Shown: in pieces, positions 47,264 through 47,589 of the stretch
Position numbering within the stretch: the stretch's first letter is position 1
How the letters are laid out: each line of letters starts with the position of its first letter
NCBI GenBank assembly: GCA_031268195.1
Contig: JAIRXQ010000032.1
Span: forward strand, 1 to 47,589
DNA: 47,589 nt
From: Azoarcus sp.
GTDB taxonomy: Bacteria; Pseudomonadota; Gammaproteobacteria; Burkholderiales; Rhodocyclaceae
Reading direction: 5' to 3'
The notes under the pieces: model-generated
What the model was told of the DNA's origin: nothing
The model's input: the letters and a program-made list of their open reading frames with translations, nothing else
The model's database searches: none
Translations under genes and position numbers: made by a program

Positions 47264-47589
47264 ATGAAACGCGAAGCATCGGAGGTGAATGCGGAATTCC
47301 GTCAGGCTGCGCTCTTGGGCTACCCATCTTCTATCAAATTCAATCCGCCGCCACGTTTCCAGGAGACTCGTTCCGATTATCGGTACGACGAGAACTGCGG
47401 CTACCCCTGCGTCAATGTTCATGTCGACTTCAATGATAATGCCGCCGTGACTCCCGACGACACGAAGAAACTTGAGTTGCAAGTCGTCGCCTTCTATTGC
47501 CGTCATCCAACGCAACCGAAAGATGCCATATACCATATCGGAACAAATCGAAGCACATTTGAATGCCATCGAAACGGAACACCGCGTGC
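47264..47589 (+). CDS. Hypothetical protein, C-terminus beyond the window
   Basis: An open frame of 108 codons runs from MKREASEVNAEFRQAALLGY to the right edge without a stop. The middle has GYPCVNVHVDFNDNAAV and KKLELQVVAFYCRHPTQP. I recognise no family. Codon usage is less GC-rich than that of its neighbours. A long minus-strand frame overlaps it. Since a probable nucleotidyltransferase start lies inside it in another frame, this could be a spurious or overlapping reading. Confidence 0.35.
   Translation, partial: MKREASEVNAEFRQAALLGYPSSIKFNPPPRFQETRSDYRYDENCGYPCVNVHVDFNDNAAVTPDDTKKLELQVVAFYCRHPTQPKDAIYHIGTNRSTFECHRNGTPR
47523..47589 (+). CDS. Probable nucleotidyltransferase, N-terminal fragment
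   Basis: The 22 codons MPYTISEQIEAHLNAIETEH and RV resemble the start of nucleotidyltransferase proteins of the YcgL/COG3541 type, whose ACESGSRAWG catalytic motif follows the first 30 residues. The rest lies outside, so the call is tentative. Confidence 0.35.
   Translation, partial: MPYTISEQIEAHLNAIETEHRV

Noticed and set aside
47229-47272. Second CRISPR repeat after the orphan unit
   Set aside because: Only GAATGAAAC recurs; the stem and the preceding 20 bases do not match.
47120-47569. N-terminal extension of the RpfE-like protein to 504 residues
   Set aside because: The extension translates the hairpin element and repeat; the family start MRKPLTLVVPGLLW is at 47119.

Overview
The window looks like a betaproteobacterial chromosome segment. 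The G+C content is high, nuoC and nuoD are separate genes, and several markers are typical of that class: DUF2818 directly after nuoN, DUF2863, a PEP-CTERM exosortase substrate, and bpt next to aat. No species-level claim is possible from the sequence alone.

Layout. The left edge is the terminal part of an IS3-family element whose inverted-repeat end falls at about position 132. It abuts gltD-gltB (minus strand), preceded by a sigma70-type promoter and a leader with a strong intrinsic terminator (probable attenuator). Next come a secreted alpha/beta hydrolase, a decayed ISAs1-type transposase, then tpiA, secG and tRNA-Leu(GAG). From 9838 to 26058 runs a complete nuoA-N operon (respiratory complex I) with DUF2818. 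Two insertions interrupt the canonical order: a VOC/glyoxalase-fold gene between nuoD and nuoE, and a two-gene cassette between nuoI and nuoJ.

That cassette is the most striking thing in the window. A 162-residue zincin with an HELAH motif overlaps by 4 bp a secreted 141-residue protein whose predicted mature N-terminus is Cys-Arg-Cys and whose Cys spacing and sequence pattern follow the N-terminal domain of TIMPs (tissue inhibitors of metalloproteinases). I infer a protease/TIMP-like inhibitor pair lodged in the complex I operon.

After the operon are HDOD, SPFH/stomatin and NfeD genes (minus), a small lipoprotein, and a rearranged ssu alkanesulfonate locus: ssuD (minus), ssuA (plus), then ssuC-ssuB (minus). 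A PEP-CTERM gene with its own sigma54-type promoter and upstream operator-like repeats sits inside this locus. The C-terminus of ssuB contains four 21-bp tandem repeats. Then follow a bacteriohemerythrin, an AmiD-like amidase lipoprotein, DUF2863, the divergent pair ppsR/ppsA, the N-degron transferases bpt and aat, a Fur-box-preceded DUF2325 gene, an NlpC/P60 endopeptidase that may be leaderless, and recJ with an RpfE-like gene. The right edge carries a triple-hairpin element ending in one orphan type I-C-like CRISPR repeat, then the beginnings of two open frames, one probably a nucleotidyltransferase.

The genes are mostly core metabolism: nitrogen assimilation, glycolysis and gluconeogenesis control, NADH oxidation, sulfonate-sulfur scavenging, envelope maintenance and recombination. 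The accessory material is concentrated in the nuo insertions, the ssu/PEP-CTERM interval and the two IS remnants.
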